A DNA stretch of 64,000 bases from Rhodoferax sp. (GTDB lineage Bacteria; Pseudomonadota; Gammaproteobacteria; Burkholderiales; Burkholderiaceae_C), in NCBI GenBank assembly GCA_031291295.1, contig JARLJI010000185.1, forward strand, positions 1 through 64,000, given 5' to 3'. The notes beneath the pieces were generated by a model. The model was not told the origin of the DNA and did not search any database. It saw only the letters and a program-made list of their open reading frames with translations. A program made the position numbers and the translations under genes. This document shows, in pieces, positions 48,505-57,339 of the stretch; the first letter of the stretch is position 1; every line of letters begins with the position of its first letter.

Positions 48505-49569
48505 TTACAGCCCGGCCTTGTATTTCACGAGTTCCTGCTTGAGCGAGTCCAGCACCGTCTTCGGCTCGTAGCCGGCCTTCTTCACGCTACTGGCCCACTC
48601 AAGCTCGGCTGGCGCGACCGCCTTGTGCCACGCGGCGAGCTGGTCCGGCGTCAGCTTGTAGATATCGTGGCCGGGTTCGGCGGCGATCTTGGCGCGGCCC
48701 GCGTACTCGAAGTCGGCCCAGGGCGAGGCGACCTTCTCGGCCCATTCGGTGGTGCAGTGGTCGTCGATCACCTTTTTCTGCGCGGGGGACATGGCGTTGT
48801 ACTTGTCCTTGTTCATGACCCACACGAACGGCGTCGTGTAGAGCGCCACGTCCATGTGGTAGTTCACCACCTTGTCGATACCGAACAGCACGATGGAGCC
48901 CCACGGGAATGTGATCGCGTCGGCCACGCCGCGCGACAGCGCATCGCGCGCGGCCGGCGCCGAAGCCTGCACGTTGGTGCCGCCCAGCGAGGTGACGAGC
49001 TGGCCGATGGTGCTGGTGGCCGGACGGATCTTCATGTCCTTGACGTCCGAGGGCAGCACGATCTTCTTGTGCGAATGGAAGGTGCCGGGGTCATGCACGA
49101 AGGCGAAGCAGAAATGCACGTCCTTCATTTCCTTCGCCGCGTACGGGCGGTACCACGCGTCGATGGCGGCCGAGCCGCCCTTGGCGTTGGAGAACAGGAA
49201 GGGCAGGCCGGCGCCGGCCATCACCGGGAAGCGCCCCGGCTGGTAGCCCGGGTTGACGTAGGCGAAGTCGGCAATGCCGTCACGCGCCATGTCGTAATGG
49301 TCGAAAGCCTTGCCGAGCTGCTCGGACGGATACATCGTCGCGGTGATGCTGCCACCCGAGGCCTTCTTGATGTCTTCGGCCCAGGCGATCAGCGAGGGGT
49401 TCAGCGGATGCTGCGGCGGCACCCAGCTGGACAGCTTGAGCTGGACCGGCTTGTCCTGCGCCTGCGCGCCGGCGCCGAGCAGCAGCAAGGCCGCCACGCC
49501 GGCCAGCGCCGCTTGGCCCGCATGAGCGCGGAGTCTGGCGAGGGTGTCGTGCAGGTGGGTGTTACGCAT
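48505..49569 (-). CDS. TRAP transporter substrate-binding protein (DctP type)
   Basis: 354 residues from ATG 49569 (MRNTHLHDTLARLR), with GGAGA upstream. Signal peptide cleaved after AGAQAQ. DctP fold: LKLSSWVPPQHPLNPSLIAWAEDI, YPSEQLGKAFDHYDMARDG and GIDKVVNYHMDVALYTTPFVWVMN. The carboxylate-binding Arg is expected in MKIRPATSTIGQLV. Together with DctQM it imports an organic acid. Confidence 0.93.
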   Translation of the reverse strand: MRNTHLHDTLARLRAHAGQAALAGVAALLLLGAGAQAQDKPVQLKLSSWVPPQHPLNPSLIAWAEDIKKASGGSITATMYPSEQLGKAFDHYDMARDGIADFAYVNPGYQPGRFPVMAGAGLPFLFSNAKGGSAAIDAWYRPYAAKEMKDVHFCFAFVHDPGTFHSHKKIVLPSDVKDMKIRPATSTIGQLVTSLGGTNVQASAPAARDALSRGVADAITFPWGSIVLFGIDKVVNYHMDVALYTTPFVWVMNKDKYNAMSPAQKKVIDDHCTTEWAEKVASPWADFEYAGRAKIAAEPGHDIYKLTPDQLAAWHKAVAPAELEWASSVKKAGYEPKTVLDSLKQELVKYKAGL

Positions 49570-49671
49570 GTCTTGTCTCCTGGTGGTGATTTTGGCTCTT
49601 GAAAAAAGCTGTCCGGGTCGAGGGAGGTGCTTCGTGAGTGAACAGCAGGTGTCCGGATTCTTGACGTGCCC

Positions 49672-49692
49672 CCCCGCTTTGAACAAGCGGGG
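49672..49692. other. Hairpin between the decarboxylase gene and dctP
   Basis: CCCCGCTT-TGAAC-AAGCGGGG, an 8-bp perfect stem without a T-run on the minus strand. Possibly an intercistronic stem controlling relative expression. Confidence 0.4.
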
Positions 49693-49719
49693 AAACCATG
49701 GCAAATTTGGGAACCACAG

Positions 49720-51333
49720 TCAGGCCACGTCCACTTCCACCAGCATCGGGCCGGTGGAGCGCAGCGCCTGGCGCAGGACGTCGTGCAGCTGGGCCGCGTC
49801 GCTGACGTGCACCGCTTCGCAGCCATGGCCTTTGGCCAGGGCGACAAAGTCGAGGCCGGGCAGGGCCGTGCCTTGCAGCGTATCGCCGGGCTGGAAACCG
49901 AAAGCCGGGGCAAATTCCTGCAGCGCCGCATAGCGGCGGTTTTTCAGGATGACGAAGGTGATGGGCAGCCGCAGCTGCGCTGCGCTCCACAGCGCCTGGA
50001 TCGAGTACATGGCGGAGCCGTCGCCCGCCAGGCCGATCACCCGGGCCCCGGGCTTGGCCAGTGCCACGCCCACGGCCGCCGGCAGCCCGTGGCCCAGGCC
50101 GCCGCTGCACATGGTGTAGAAGGTTTCGCTGCGCAAAATCGGCAGGTAGTCGTGCATGGGCGCGCGCGCGCTGGGCGCCTCCTCGACCACGATGGACGCC
50201 GGGTCGCGCACTTCGGCCAGCGTCTGCAGCACATAGGCCGCCGACATCAACGCCGAGGGCGCTGCCCGGGGCCGTGGGGCGCGCGGCGGCGGCGGGGCGC
50301 GCGGCGCGGGTGCCGCACGCGCCAGCAAATCGAGCAGCCCCAGGCGGATGCTGCCCACCGCCGATGTGCCGACCGGCGTCCAGGCGGCAATCGTCGGGTC
50401 GTCGATCAACTGGTACAGCGTGGCACCGGCAGGCACATGCGGGCCGGCGCCCTCCACGTGGTAGGTGAAGGCCGGCGCGCCGATGACAAAAATCAGGTCA
50501 TGGCCGCCGAGCAGGCTCACGATCTTCTCGCGCATGGCCGGCAGGAAACCGGCAAACAGGCGGTGGTCTTCGGGAAAGCCGCAGCGCCCCGACATCGGTG
50601 CCGCCCAGACGCGTGCGTTGTGGCGCTCGGCCAGTTGCAGTACCTCGTCCCAGGCATTGCCACGGTCCACCGCGGCGCCGATGACGAAGGCTGGCCGCGC
50701 GCTGGCGTCGAGCGCGGCCCCGATCTGCTCCAGCACGCGTGGCTCGGGCCGCGATTCGGTGCTGACCACGCGCGGCAGCACCCGCTCGGTAAGCCTGTCC
50801 CAGTCGTCCGCGGGAATCGACACCAGCACCGGCCCGCGCGGCTCCTGCATGGCGATGTAGTAGGCGCGGGCGATGGCCAGCGGCACGTCTTCGGCCCGGG
50901 CCGGCTCGCAGCTCCATTTGACATAGGGCTTGGGCAGCTCGGTGGCCTGGCTGGAGAACAGGAACGGATCGAACGGCAGGATGGAGCGGGCCTGCTGACC
51001 GGCCGTGATGATCATGGGTGTGCGGTTCTTGTGGGCGCTGAAGATATTGCCCATCGCATGCCCGACGCCCGCGGCCGAATGCAGGTTCACGAACGACGCG
51101 TTGCGCGTGGCCTGCGCGTAGCCGTCCGCCATGCCCACCACCACGGACTCCTGCAGGCCCAGCACGTAGTGGAAATCGGCGGGGAAATCGAGGAACAGCG
51201 CCAGCTCGGTGGAGCCCGGGTTGCCGAAGATGGAGGTGATGTTGAAGCCGCGCAGCAAGTCCAGCACAGCCTCCCGGACGCTGACTTTCCCGGGCAAGGT
51301 CGTGGCTCCCGATGGCGTGTTGACAGTGGACAT
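49720..51333 (-). CDS. Benzoylformate decarboxylase-like ThDP enzyme
   Basis: 537 residues from ATG 51333 (MSTVNTPSGATTLPGK). Thiamine diphosphate enzyme: catalytic Glu43 in GNPGSTELAL, His85 in NLHSAAGVGHAMGN, GQQARSILPFDPFL and the ThDP motif GDGSAMYSIQALWSAAQLRL with N in ILKNRRY. This matches benzoylformate decarboxylase best, so a 2-oxo acid with an aromatic or bulky group is likely. A Pro/Arg/Ala-rich linker (ARAAPAPRAPPPPRAPRPR) separates the middle and C-terminal domains and is longer than usual. First in an operon with a TRAP transporter, divergent from a LysR gene 66 bases away. Confidence 0.85.
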   Translation of the reverse strand: MSTVNTPSGATTLPGKVSVREAVLDLLRGFNITSIFGNPGSTELALFLDFPADFHYVLGLQESVVVGMADGYAQATRNASFVNLHSAAGVGHAMGNIFSAHKNRTPMIITAGQQARSILPFDPFLFSSQATELPKPYVKWSCEPARAEDVPLAIARAYYIAMQEPRGPVLVSIPADDWDRLTERVLPRVVSTESRPEPRVLEQIGAALDASARPAFVIGAAVDRGNAWDEVLQLAERHNARVWAAPMSGRCGFPEDHRLFAGFLPAMREKIVSLLGGHDLIFVIGAPAFTYHVEGAGPHVPAGATLYQLIDDPTIAAWTPVGTSAVGSIRLGLLDLLARAAPAPRAPPPPRAPRPRAAPSALMSAAYVLQTLAEVRDPASIVVEEAPSARAPMHDYLPILRSETFYTMCSGGLGHGLPAAVGVALAKPGARVIGLAGDGSAMYSIQALWSAAQLRLPITFVILKNRRYAALQEFAPAFGFQPGDTLQGTALPGLDFVALAKGHGCEAVHVSDAAQLHDVLRQALRSTGPMLVEVDVA

Positions 51334-51399
51334 CTTTCGATCTTCGGGGTAGTGGTTGTATAAATCAATAAAATAAAAGGAATATTTGGTATTAGCCAT

Positions 51400-52884
51400 A
51401 TGCATATAAAAGACATCGACCTGAACCTGCTGCGCCTGTTTGAAACCGTCTTTCGCACGCGCAATGTGAGCCGTGCTGCCGAACTGCTGGACCTCACGCA
51501 GCCGGCCGCCAGCCAAGGCCTGATGCGCCTGCGTCTGCTCCTCAAGGACCCCTTGTTCGAGCGCGCGCCGGGCGGCGTCAAGCCGACGCCGCGTGCCGAG
51601 CGGCTGGCGGTTGCGGTGCAGCTCGCGCTGTCAGCGATTGAGCAGGCCCTGACCGAGGACGAGCAGTTCGACCCCGCAAATTCGCAGCGCCTGGTTCGCC
51701 TGCACATGAGCGACATCGGCGAGCGCGTGTTCATGCCGCCGCTGATGCAGCATGTGATGCAGGTCGCGACCGGTCTGAGGCTGGAGCTGGTGCAGCTGGA
51801 GCCGGCCCAGGTGGTGCCGGGGCTGGACAGCGGCTACCTCAACTTTGCCGTGGGCTTCCTGCCCACCGTGACCGACACGCAGCGCGAGCGCCTGCTCGAC
51901 GACCGCTATGTGCTGCTGGTGCGCGCCGGGCATCCACTGGTGAAGTCCAGCCGCGGCAAGGCGCCGGCGATGGCCGAGTTGCGGCGCATTGAGCTGGTGG
52001 CGGTGCGCTCCCACAGCGACACCCTGCGCATCCTGCAACTGCTCAAGCTGGAGAAGCAGCTGCGCATGACTACCACCCACTACCTGGTGCTGCCCGCCAT
52101 CGTCAAGGCCACCGATCTGGGTGTGGTGATGCCGCGCAATATCGCGCGCGAATTCAACGCGGGCGGCGGTTATGCGATCCTCGAGCCGAAATTTCCGCTG
52201 CGCGACTTCACCGTGTCGCTACACTGGAGCCGGCGCTTCGAGGCCGACCCCGGCAATCGCTGGCTGCGCCAGACGCTGGTGGATTTGTTCGCCGAATTAG
52301 GTACAACCCGATACAACTCCCATCAAGCCAAGAGCCGAATCGAGAAGCCCCATGCCTGCACTGCAACTTGCCGTGATCGATGTGAAGCCCGGCGCCGCGC
52401 TGGAAAGCCAGTCGGGGCTGCAACTGCTGCGTCCGCGCATCTACGGCGCCTATGCGGCGCCGGCCGGCCCCAAAAAGACGGCTGCCATCGTGATGCACCC
52501 GGCCAGCAATTTCATGGGGCATTACCTGATCGGGCCGCTGGCCGAGCGCGGCATCTGCTGCCTGGGGTTGAACTCGCGCTACGCGGGCAACGACACCCTG
52601 CTACTGATGGAGCGCGTGATCCAGGACCTGGGCGCGGGCGTGCAGTGGCTGCGCGCGCAGGGCTACGACAAGGTGGTGCTGATCGGCAACTCGGGCGGCG
52701 CCTCGCTGGCCAGCTTCTACCAGGCCCAGGCCGAGCAGCTCACGATCGAGACCCTGGTCGATGGCGATCCGGCGGGGCTGGTGCCCGCCGACCTGCCGCC
52801 GGTGGATGGCCTGGCGCTGTGCGCCGCGCACGAAGGCCGCTCGGCTTTGATGCGCAACTGGATCGATCCCTCGGTGATCGATGA
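51400..52884 (+). CDS. LysR-family regulator with stop-codon loss
   Basis: LysR-type protein starting MHIKDIDLNLLRLFETVFRT, with helix-turn-helix VSRAAELLDLTQPAASQGLMRLR (about 22-45) and a normal effector domain to about residue 305 (WLRQTLVDLFAELG). The frame then continues without a stop through the start of the next gene, to 494 residues. The last 175 or so are a frame-shifted read of the hydrolase and not homologous to LysR. A one-base shift would give a stop at the TAG in CCGAATTAG (about 52295). Probably the regulator of the divergent decarboxylase-TRAP operon. Gene is real; its true C terminus is uncertain. Confidence 0.8.
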   Translation: MHIKDIDLNLLRLFETVFRTRNVSRAAELLDLTQPAASQGLMRLRLLLKDPLFERAPGGVKPTPRAERLAVAVQLALSAIEQALTEDEQFDPANSQRLVRLHMSDIGERVFMPPLMQHVMQVATGLRLELVQLEPAQVVPGLDSGYLNFAVGFLPTVTDTQRERLLDDRYVLLVRAGHPLVKSSRGKAPAMAELRRIELVAVRSHSDTLRILQLLKLEKQLRMTTTHYLVLPAIVKATDLGVVMPRNIAREFNAGGGYAILEPKFPLRDFTVSLHWSRRFEADPGNRWLRQTLVDLFAELGTTRYNSHQAKSRIEKPHACTATCRDRCEARRRAGKPVGAATAASAHLRRLCGAGRPQKDGCHRDAPGQQFHGALPDRAAGRARHLLPGVELALRGQRHPATDGARDPGPGRGRAVAARAGLRQGGADRQLGRRLAGQLLPGPGRAAHDRDPGRWRSGGAGARRPAAGGWPGAVRRARRPLGFDAQLDRSLGDR

Positions 52885-53491
52885 GCACGATCCCCTCAGT
52901 GCGGACCCCGCGCTCGATCTCTATGGCGTGGCCAACGCGCCGCCGTACACGGCCGAGTTCCTGGCGCGCTTCAAGGCCGCGCAGCGCGCGCGGCTGGCGC
53001 GCATCGAAGACTGGGTCTGGGCGCGCCTGCGCCTGCTGCGCAGTCAGCACACACTCGGCAGCCCACGCGACCAGACTTTTGTCATCTACCGCACCCATGC
53101 CGATCCGCGCTGCCTGGATCTCGGCATCGAGCCGAACGACCGGCAGCCCGGCAGCGTCTGGGGCAACGGGTTTGAGGGTGCGCGCGCCGTCAACTACGCG
53201 GCCAGCCAGATGGGGCGCATCACCTCGCTGACCGCGTTCCTGTCGCAATGGTCATCGCACAGCCGCGCCGATGGCCCCACCAATCTGGCTCGCACCAGCG
53301 TGCCGGTGCTGCTGTGCACCTACACGGCGGACCAGTCCACCTTCCCGAGCACGCGCGATGCGTGGCTGAACGCGGGCGGCCCGCGCATTCGCAATGTGGA
53401 TATCCAGGGCGGCAACCACTACCTCGCGGGCCAGCCGGCACTGGTCGCGCAGGTGGCCGACGAGATGGCGGCCTGGATGCAGCGGCTGTAG
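52352..53491 (+). CDS. Alpha/beta hydrolase
   Basis: 379 residues. The serine-nucleophile elbow is GNSGGAS (about 113-119) in KVVLIGNSGGASLASFYQAQ; the C terminus holds the likely His in IQGGNHYLAGQP and an acidic residue in TYTADQSTFPS. Long for a simple esterase, with a helical lid insertion. Starts inside the run-on of the LysR frame (+1 relative to it) with GAGAAG upstream. Substrate unknown; it may hydrolyse an ester or acyl compound giving the acid used by the divergent operon. Confidence 0.8.
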   Translation: MPALQLAVIDVKPGAALESQSGLQLLRPRIYGAYAAPAGPKKTAAIVMHPASNFMGHYLIGPLAERGICCLGLNSRYAGNDTLLLMERVIQDLGAGVQWLRAQGYDKVVLIGNSGGASLASFYQAQAEQLTIETLVDGDPAGLVPADLPPVDGLALCAAHEGRSALMRNWIDPSVIDEHDPLSADPALDLYGVANAPPYTAEFLARFKAAQRARLARIEDWVWARLRLLRSQHTLGSPRDQTFVIYRTHADPRCLDLGIEPNDRQPGSVWGNGFEGARAVNYAASQMGRITSLTAFLSQWSSHSRADGPTNLARTSVPVLLCTYTADQSTFPSTRDAWLNAGGPRIRNVDIQGGNHYLAGQPALVAQVADEMAAWMQRL

Positions 53492-53509
53492 GCGGCCAGC
53501 TTGACAATC

Positions 53510-53541
53510 CCGGGCGGGCGCCGACGTCGGTGCCCGCCCGG
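53510..53541 (+). terminator. GC-rich hairpin after the hydrolase gene
   Basis: CCGGGCGGGC, inner GCCGACGTCGGT, then GCCCGCCCGG: a very stable 32-base stem-loop 18 bases after the stop. No T-run follows, so termination is plausible but unproven. Confidence 0.45.
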
Positions 53542-53729
53542 TCCTCGCACAGCAGTTGAAGCCGCGTGCGGGTGGGTGGTACATTGCCCAGCAAGACAGG
53601 CTGGCGGCGGCAACTGACGAATTGAATGGCTTCGTGCATTGGACATCAAAGTGTCCTCGCGCAAAAGAACGCACCGGCGGCGGCGATCCGACATAAGCAT
53701 CGGCATATGACGAGCATGCACATACCTAT

Positions 53730-54662
53730 ATGAGAGACCAGGCGCTTTTTGACAAGATAGACCTCCACTTGATCAGGGTCTTGTACACCGTGCTAACCGA
53801 ACGCAACGTCTCGCGAGCCGCCATCCGCCTGGGCATGTCCCAGCCTGCGGTGAGCGCAGTGCTCAAGCGCCTGCGCGAGCTGGCCGGCGACCCGCTGCTG
53901 GTGCGCTCGGGCGCCGCCATGGTGCCCACCGACGCCGGGCTGCGCATGATCGAACCCAGCGCCGGCATCCTGCGCGCCGCCGAGGTGCTGTTTACCGAGG
54001 CGCGCGGGTTCGAGCCGCAAACCGCGCGCAGTACCTTCCGGGTCGCTGCCAGCGACTACCTGGACCCGTTTTTCCTGCCGCAGCTGGTTTCGCAAATCAA
54101 GGCCCAGGCGCCGCTGTGCCACATCGAAATCCACCCGCTGTCCGCCGACTCCGACTACCACACGCATCTGGCGCAGGGCGAGGTCGACGTGGTGATCGGC
54201 AACTGGCTCAAGGCTCCGGACGATCTGCACATGGGCCGCCTGTTTGGCGACGAGGTGGTGTGCCTGGTCAGCAAAGAGCATCCCGCCGTGCGCCGGCCCT
54301 GGGACGCCGCGAGCTGGCTGCAGTCCGAGCACATTGCGCCGACGCCGCTGCACCCGGGCGGGCGCGGCGTGATCGACGAGCACCTCGATGCGCTGGGCCT
54401 GCAGCGCAACATCACGGCGCGCTGCCCGCACTTTGGGCTGATTCCCGCGATGGTGGCCGCTAGCCTGCTGGTGCTGACCACGGGGCGCCAGTATTGCGAG
54501 CGCTTTACCGAGCGCTTGCCGGTCAAAATCCTGCCCTGTCCGATCGAGTTTCCGCAACTGATGTACTACCAGCTCTGGCACGAACGCAGCCATGCCTCGA
54601 GCGCCGCCAAATGGCTGCGCGAGCGTGTCAAGTCGGTGGCCGAGTCGCTACAAAAAAAATAG
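53730..54662 (+). CDS. LysR-family transcriptional regulator
   Basis: 310 residues. Helix-turn-helix LTERNVSRAAIRLGMSQPAVSAVLKRLREL (about 22-51), then an effector domain with PHFGLIPAMVAASLLVLTTGRQ. The NodD/PcpR-like N terminus IDLHLIRVLYTVLTERNVSRAA is characteristic. It stands before the BMP transporter operon on the same strand, 69 bases away, and may regulate it or the upstream genes. The stop codon (TAG, 54660-54662) is inside a 17-bp palindrome, so the last residues QKK are derived from the repeat. Confidence 0.9.
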   Translation: MRDQALFDKIDLHLIRVLYTVLTERNVSRAAIRLGMSQPAVSAVLKRLRELAGDPLLVRSGAAMVPTDAGLRMIEPSAGILRAAEVLFTEARGFEPQTARSTFRVAASDYLDPFFLPQLVSQIKAQAPLCHIEIHPLSADSDYHTHLAQGEVDVVIGNWLKAPDDLHMGRLFGDEVVCLVSKEHPAVRRPWDAASWLQSEHIAPTPLHPGGRGVIDEHLDALGLQRNITARCPHFGLIPAMVAASLLVLTTGRQYCERFTERLPVKILPCPIEFPQLMYYQLWHERSHASSAAKWLRERVKSVAESLQKK

Positions 54663-54663
54663 C
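54647..54663. repeat. 17-bp dispersed palindrome (copy 11, supplies LysR stop codon)
   Basis: GCTACAAAAAAAATAGC, covering the last codons and stop codon of the LysR gene. Confidence 0.6.
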
Positions 54664-54731
54664 TGACTATCCTTGCTGTGCACCGACAAGAAGCCCATTC
54701 AATCAATAAAAAGTGAGAGACAATCGGCGCC

Positions 54732-56276
54732 ATGACTCCTCCCAGACTCCAGCTCGCGCACATCACCAAGCGCTACCCGGCGGTGGTCGCCAACAGCGAC
54801 GTGTCGCTCACCGTGCAGGCCGGCGAAACCCATGCCGTGCTCGGTGAAAACGGCGCCGGCAAATCGACGCTGATGAAAATCATCTACGGCTCGGTCAAGC
54901 CCGACGAGGGCAGCGTCGTGTTCAACGGCCAGCCAGTGCACATCCGCAACCCGCAGGAGGCGCGCGCCCTGGGCATCAGCATGGTGTTCCAGCACTTCAG
55001 CCTGTTCGACACGCTGACCGTGGCCGAGAACGTCTGGCTCGGGCTGTCCAAGAGCCTGACGCTGGCCGAGGTGACGCGGCGCATCACCACCAAGGCCGCC
55101 GACTACGGCGTCGAGGTCGATCCGCTGCGCCCGGTGCACACGCTCAGCGTGGGCGAGATGCAGCGCGTGGAAATCATCCGCGCGCTGCTGACCGACCCGA
55201 AGCTGCTGATCCTGGACGAGCCCACCTCGGTGCTGACCCCGCAGGCCGTGGACCGGCTTTTTTTGGTGCTCAAGAAGATCGCCTCCGAGGGCTGCAGCAT
55301 CCTGTACATCAGCCACAAGCTGCACGAGATCCGCGAGCTGTGCAGCGCCTGCACGGTGCTGCGCGGCGGCAAGGTGACCGGGGTCTGCGACCCGCGCGAG
55401 GAGACGAATGCTTCGCTGAGCCGCCTGATGATCGGCGCCGAGCCGCCGGCGCTGCAGCACCGCGAGGTCAAAACCGGCGCCACCGTGCTGGCGGTGAACG
55501 CGCTTTCGCTGCCCACCGAAAATCAGTTCGGCGTGGACCTGGAAGCCATCTCCCTGAGCGTGCGCGCCGGCGAGGTGGTGGGCATCGCCGGGGTCTCGGG
55601 CAACGGCCAGCAGGAGCTGCTGTATGCGCTGTCGGGCGAGGACACGCGCGCGGCAGCGCCGATGATTCGAATCGGCGGCCAGAGCGCCGGCAAGTTCGGC
55701 CCGGGGCGCCGGCGCGCCCTGGGCGTGCACTTTGTGCCGGAGGAGCGCCTGGGGCGCGGCGCCGTGCCCACGCTTGGGCTCGCGCACAACCTGCTGCTGA
55801 CGCGCCGCAATGCGATCGGTACCGCCTGGTGGAATCGCGGCTGGATCAACGTGCGCGCGCTCGAAGCCCAGGCCAGCGACATCATCCGGCGATTCAATGT
55901 CAAGGCGGGCGGCCCGAACGCCGAGGCCCGTTCGCTGTCTGGCGGGAATCTGCAAAAGTTCATCGTCGGGCGCGAGATCGACGCGAATCCGACGCTGCTG
56001 ATCATCTCGCAGCCGACCTGGGGCGTCGACGTCGGCGCCTCGGCACAGATTCGCGGTGAAATCCTGGCACTGCGCGATGCGGGCTGCGCCGTGCTGGTGG
56101 TCAGCGAGGAGCTCGACGAGCTGTTCGAGATCAGCGACCGCCTGTATGTGATCGCCAAGGGACGGCTGTCGCCCTCGGTCGATCGTGCCCGCGCCACGGT
56201 GGCGCAGATCGGGGAATGGATGAGCGGCCTGTGGAATGCGCCGGCCATCGCGGAGGTGCAGCATGCTCAAGCTTGA
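54732..56276 (+). CDS. ABC transporter ATPase, BMP/nucleoside type
   Basis: 514 residues with two ABC domains. First: Walker A GENGAGKST (about 38-46), signature LSVGEMQRVEI, Walker B LLILDEPT. Second: degenerate GVSGNGQQELL and signature LSGGNLQKFIVGRE. Fused double ATPases of this type (NupO/YufO/RbsA-like) energise nucleoside or sugar import. It is the first gene of the operon ATPase-permease-permease-BMP, and overlaps the permease by 14 bases. The deaminase neighbours point to purine nucleosides or nucleobases. Confidence 0.93.
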   Translation: MTPPRLQLAHITKRYPAVVANSDVSLTVQAGETHAVLGENGAGKSTLMKIIYGSVKPDEGSVVFNGQPVHIRNPQEARALGISMVFQHFSLFDTLTVAENVWLGLSKSLTLAEVTRRITTKAADYGVEVDPLRPVHTLSVGEMQRVEIIRALLTDPKLLILDEPTSVLTPQAVDRLFLVLKKIASEGCSILYISHKLHEIRELCSACTVLRGGKVTGVCDPREETNASLSRLMIGAEPPALQHREVKTGATVLAVNALSLPTENQFGVDLEAISLSVRAGEVVGIAGVSGNGQQELLYALSGEDTRAAAPMIRIGGQSAGKFGPGRRRALGVHFVPEERLGRGAVPTLGLAHNLLLTRRNAIGTAWWNRGWINVRALEAQASDIIRRFNVKAGGPNAEARSLSGGNLQKFIVGREIDANPTLLIISQPTWGVDVGASAQIRGEILALRDAGCAVLVVSEELDELFEISDRLYVIAKGRLSPSVDRARATVAQIGEWMSGLWNAPAIAEVQHAQA

Positions 56277-57339
56277 AGCGCGCCCGCAGGCGTCGAAATT
56301 CTGGAGCTACGGCTCGCCCATCCTGGCGCTGCTCATTACCGTTGTCATCGGCATCATCCTGTTCGTGGCACTCGGCAAGGATCCGGTGCGGGGCTTGCAG
56401 GTGTTTTTCTGGGAGCCCATCCGCTCCTCCTACGCGCTGGGCGAGTTGATGGTCAAGGCCACGCCGCTGCTCCTGATTGCGCTGGGGCTGGCGGTGTGCT
56501 TTCGCACCAATGTCTGGAACATCGGCGCCGAAGGCCAGTACGTGATCGGCGCCGTGGCGGCGGGCGGCGTGGCGCTGCTGGCGGACAAGAGCACCGGCAG
56601 CTGGATCGTCATCGCCATCATGGGGGCCGGGGTGCTCGGCGGCATGGCCTGGGCTGCCCTCACGGCCTTTTTGCGCGACCGCTTCAACGCCAACGAAATC
56701 CTGGTCAGCCTGATGCTGGTCTACGTGGCCGAACTGGTGCTGAGTTACCTGGTGTTTGGCCCCTGGAAAGACCCGGCGGGCTACAATTTTCCGCAGACCA
56801 AGACCTTTGAGGCGGTCACGCAAATTCCGCGTTTGATGCACGGCTCGCGCGTGAGCATCGGGCTGTTGATTGCGCTGGCCGGCGTGGCGGCGCTGTGGGT
56901 GTTCCTGTTTCGCACGCGCGCCGGGTTTGCGCAGCAGGTGGGCGGTCTCGCACCCGCCGCCGCGCGCTACGCGGGCTTTTCATCGCGCCAGGCCCTGTGG
57001 ACGGCGCTGCTCATTTCGGGCGGCGCGGCAGGGCTGGCGGGCGCGCTGGAGGTAGCCGGCCCGGTGGGCCAGCTCACCCCCTATATACCGGTGGGCTACG
57101 GTTTCGCGGCCATCATCGTGGCCTTTGTCGGGCGCCTGCACCCGGTCGGCATCGTGTTCTCTTCGATCCTGATGAGCATGTTCTACATCGGCGGCGAGCT
57201 CGCGCAATCGCGCCTGGGCCTGCCCAAGTCGCTTACCGGCGTGTTCCAGGGCCTGCTGCTGTTCACCCTGCTGGGCTGCGACACCCTGATTGCTTACCGG
57301 TTCAAATTTACCCATTCCGGCAAAGAGGGAGTGAAGTGA
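56263..57339 (+). CDS. ABC transporter permease 1 (YufP/NupP type)
   Basis: 358 residues from ATG 56263 (MLKLEARPQASK), overlapping the ATPase gene end. Eight to ten membrane helices; BPD_transp_2 family features FRTNVWNIGAEGQYVIGAVAAGGVAL, NANEILVSLMLVYVAELVLSY and PYIPVGYGFAAIIVAFVGRLHPVGI. Pairs with the next gene as a heterodimeric channel. Confidence 0.93.
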   Translation: MLKLEARPQASKFWSYGSPILALLITVVIGIILFVALGKDPVRGLQVFFWEPIRSSYALGELMVKATPLLLIALGLAVCFRTNVWNIGAEGQYVIGAVAAGGVALLADKSTGSWIVIAIMGAGVLGGMAWAALTAFLRDRFNANEILVSLMLVYVAELVLSYLVFGPWKDPAGYNFPQTKTFEAVTQIPRLMHGSRVSIGLLIALAGVAALWVFLFRTRAGFAQQVGGLAPAAARYAGFSSRQALWTALLISGGAAGLAGALEVAGPVGQLTPYIPVGYGFAAIIVAFVGRLHPVGIVFSSILMSMFYIGGELAQSRLGLPKSLTGVFQGLLLFTLLGCDTLIAYRFKFTHSGKEGVK

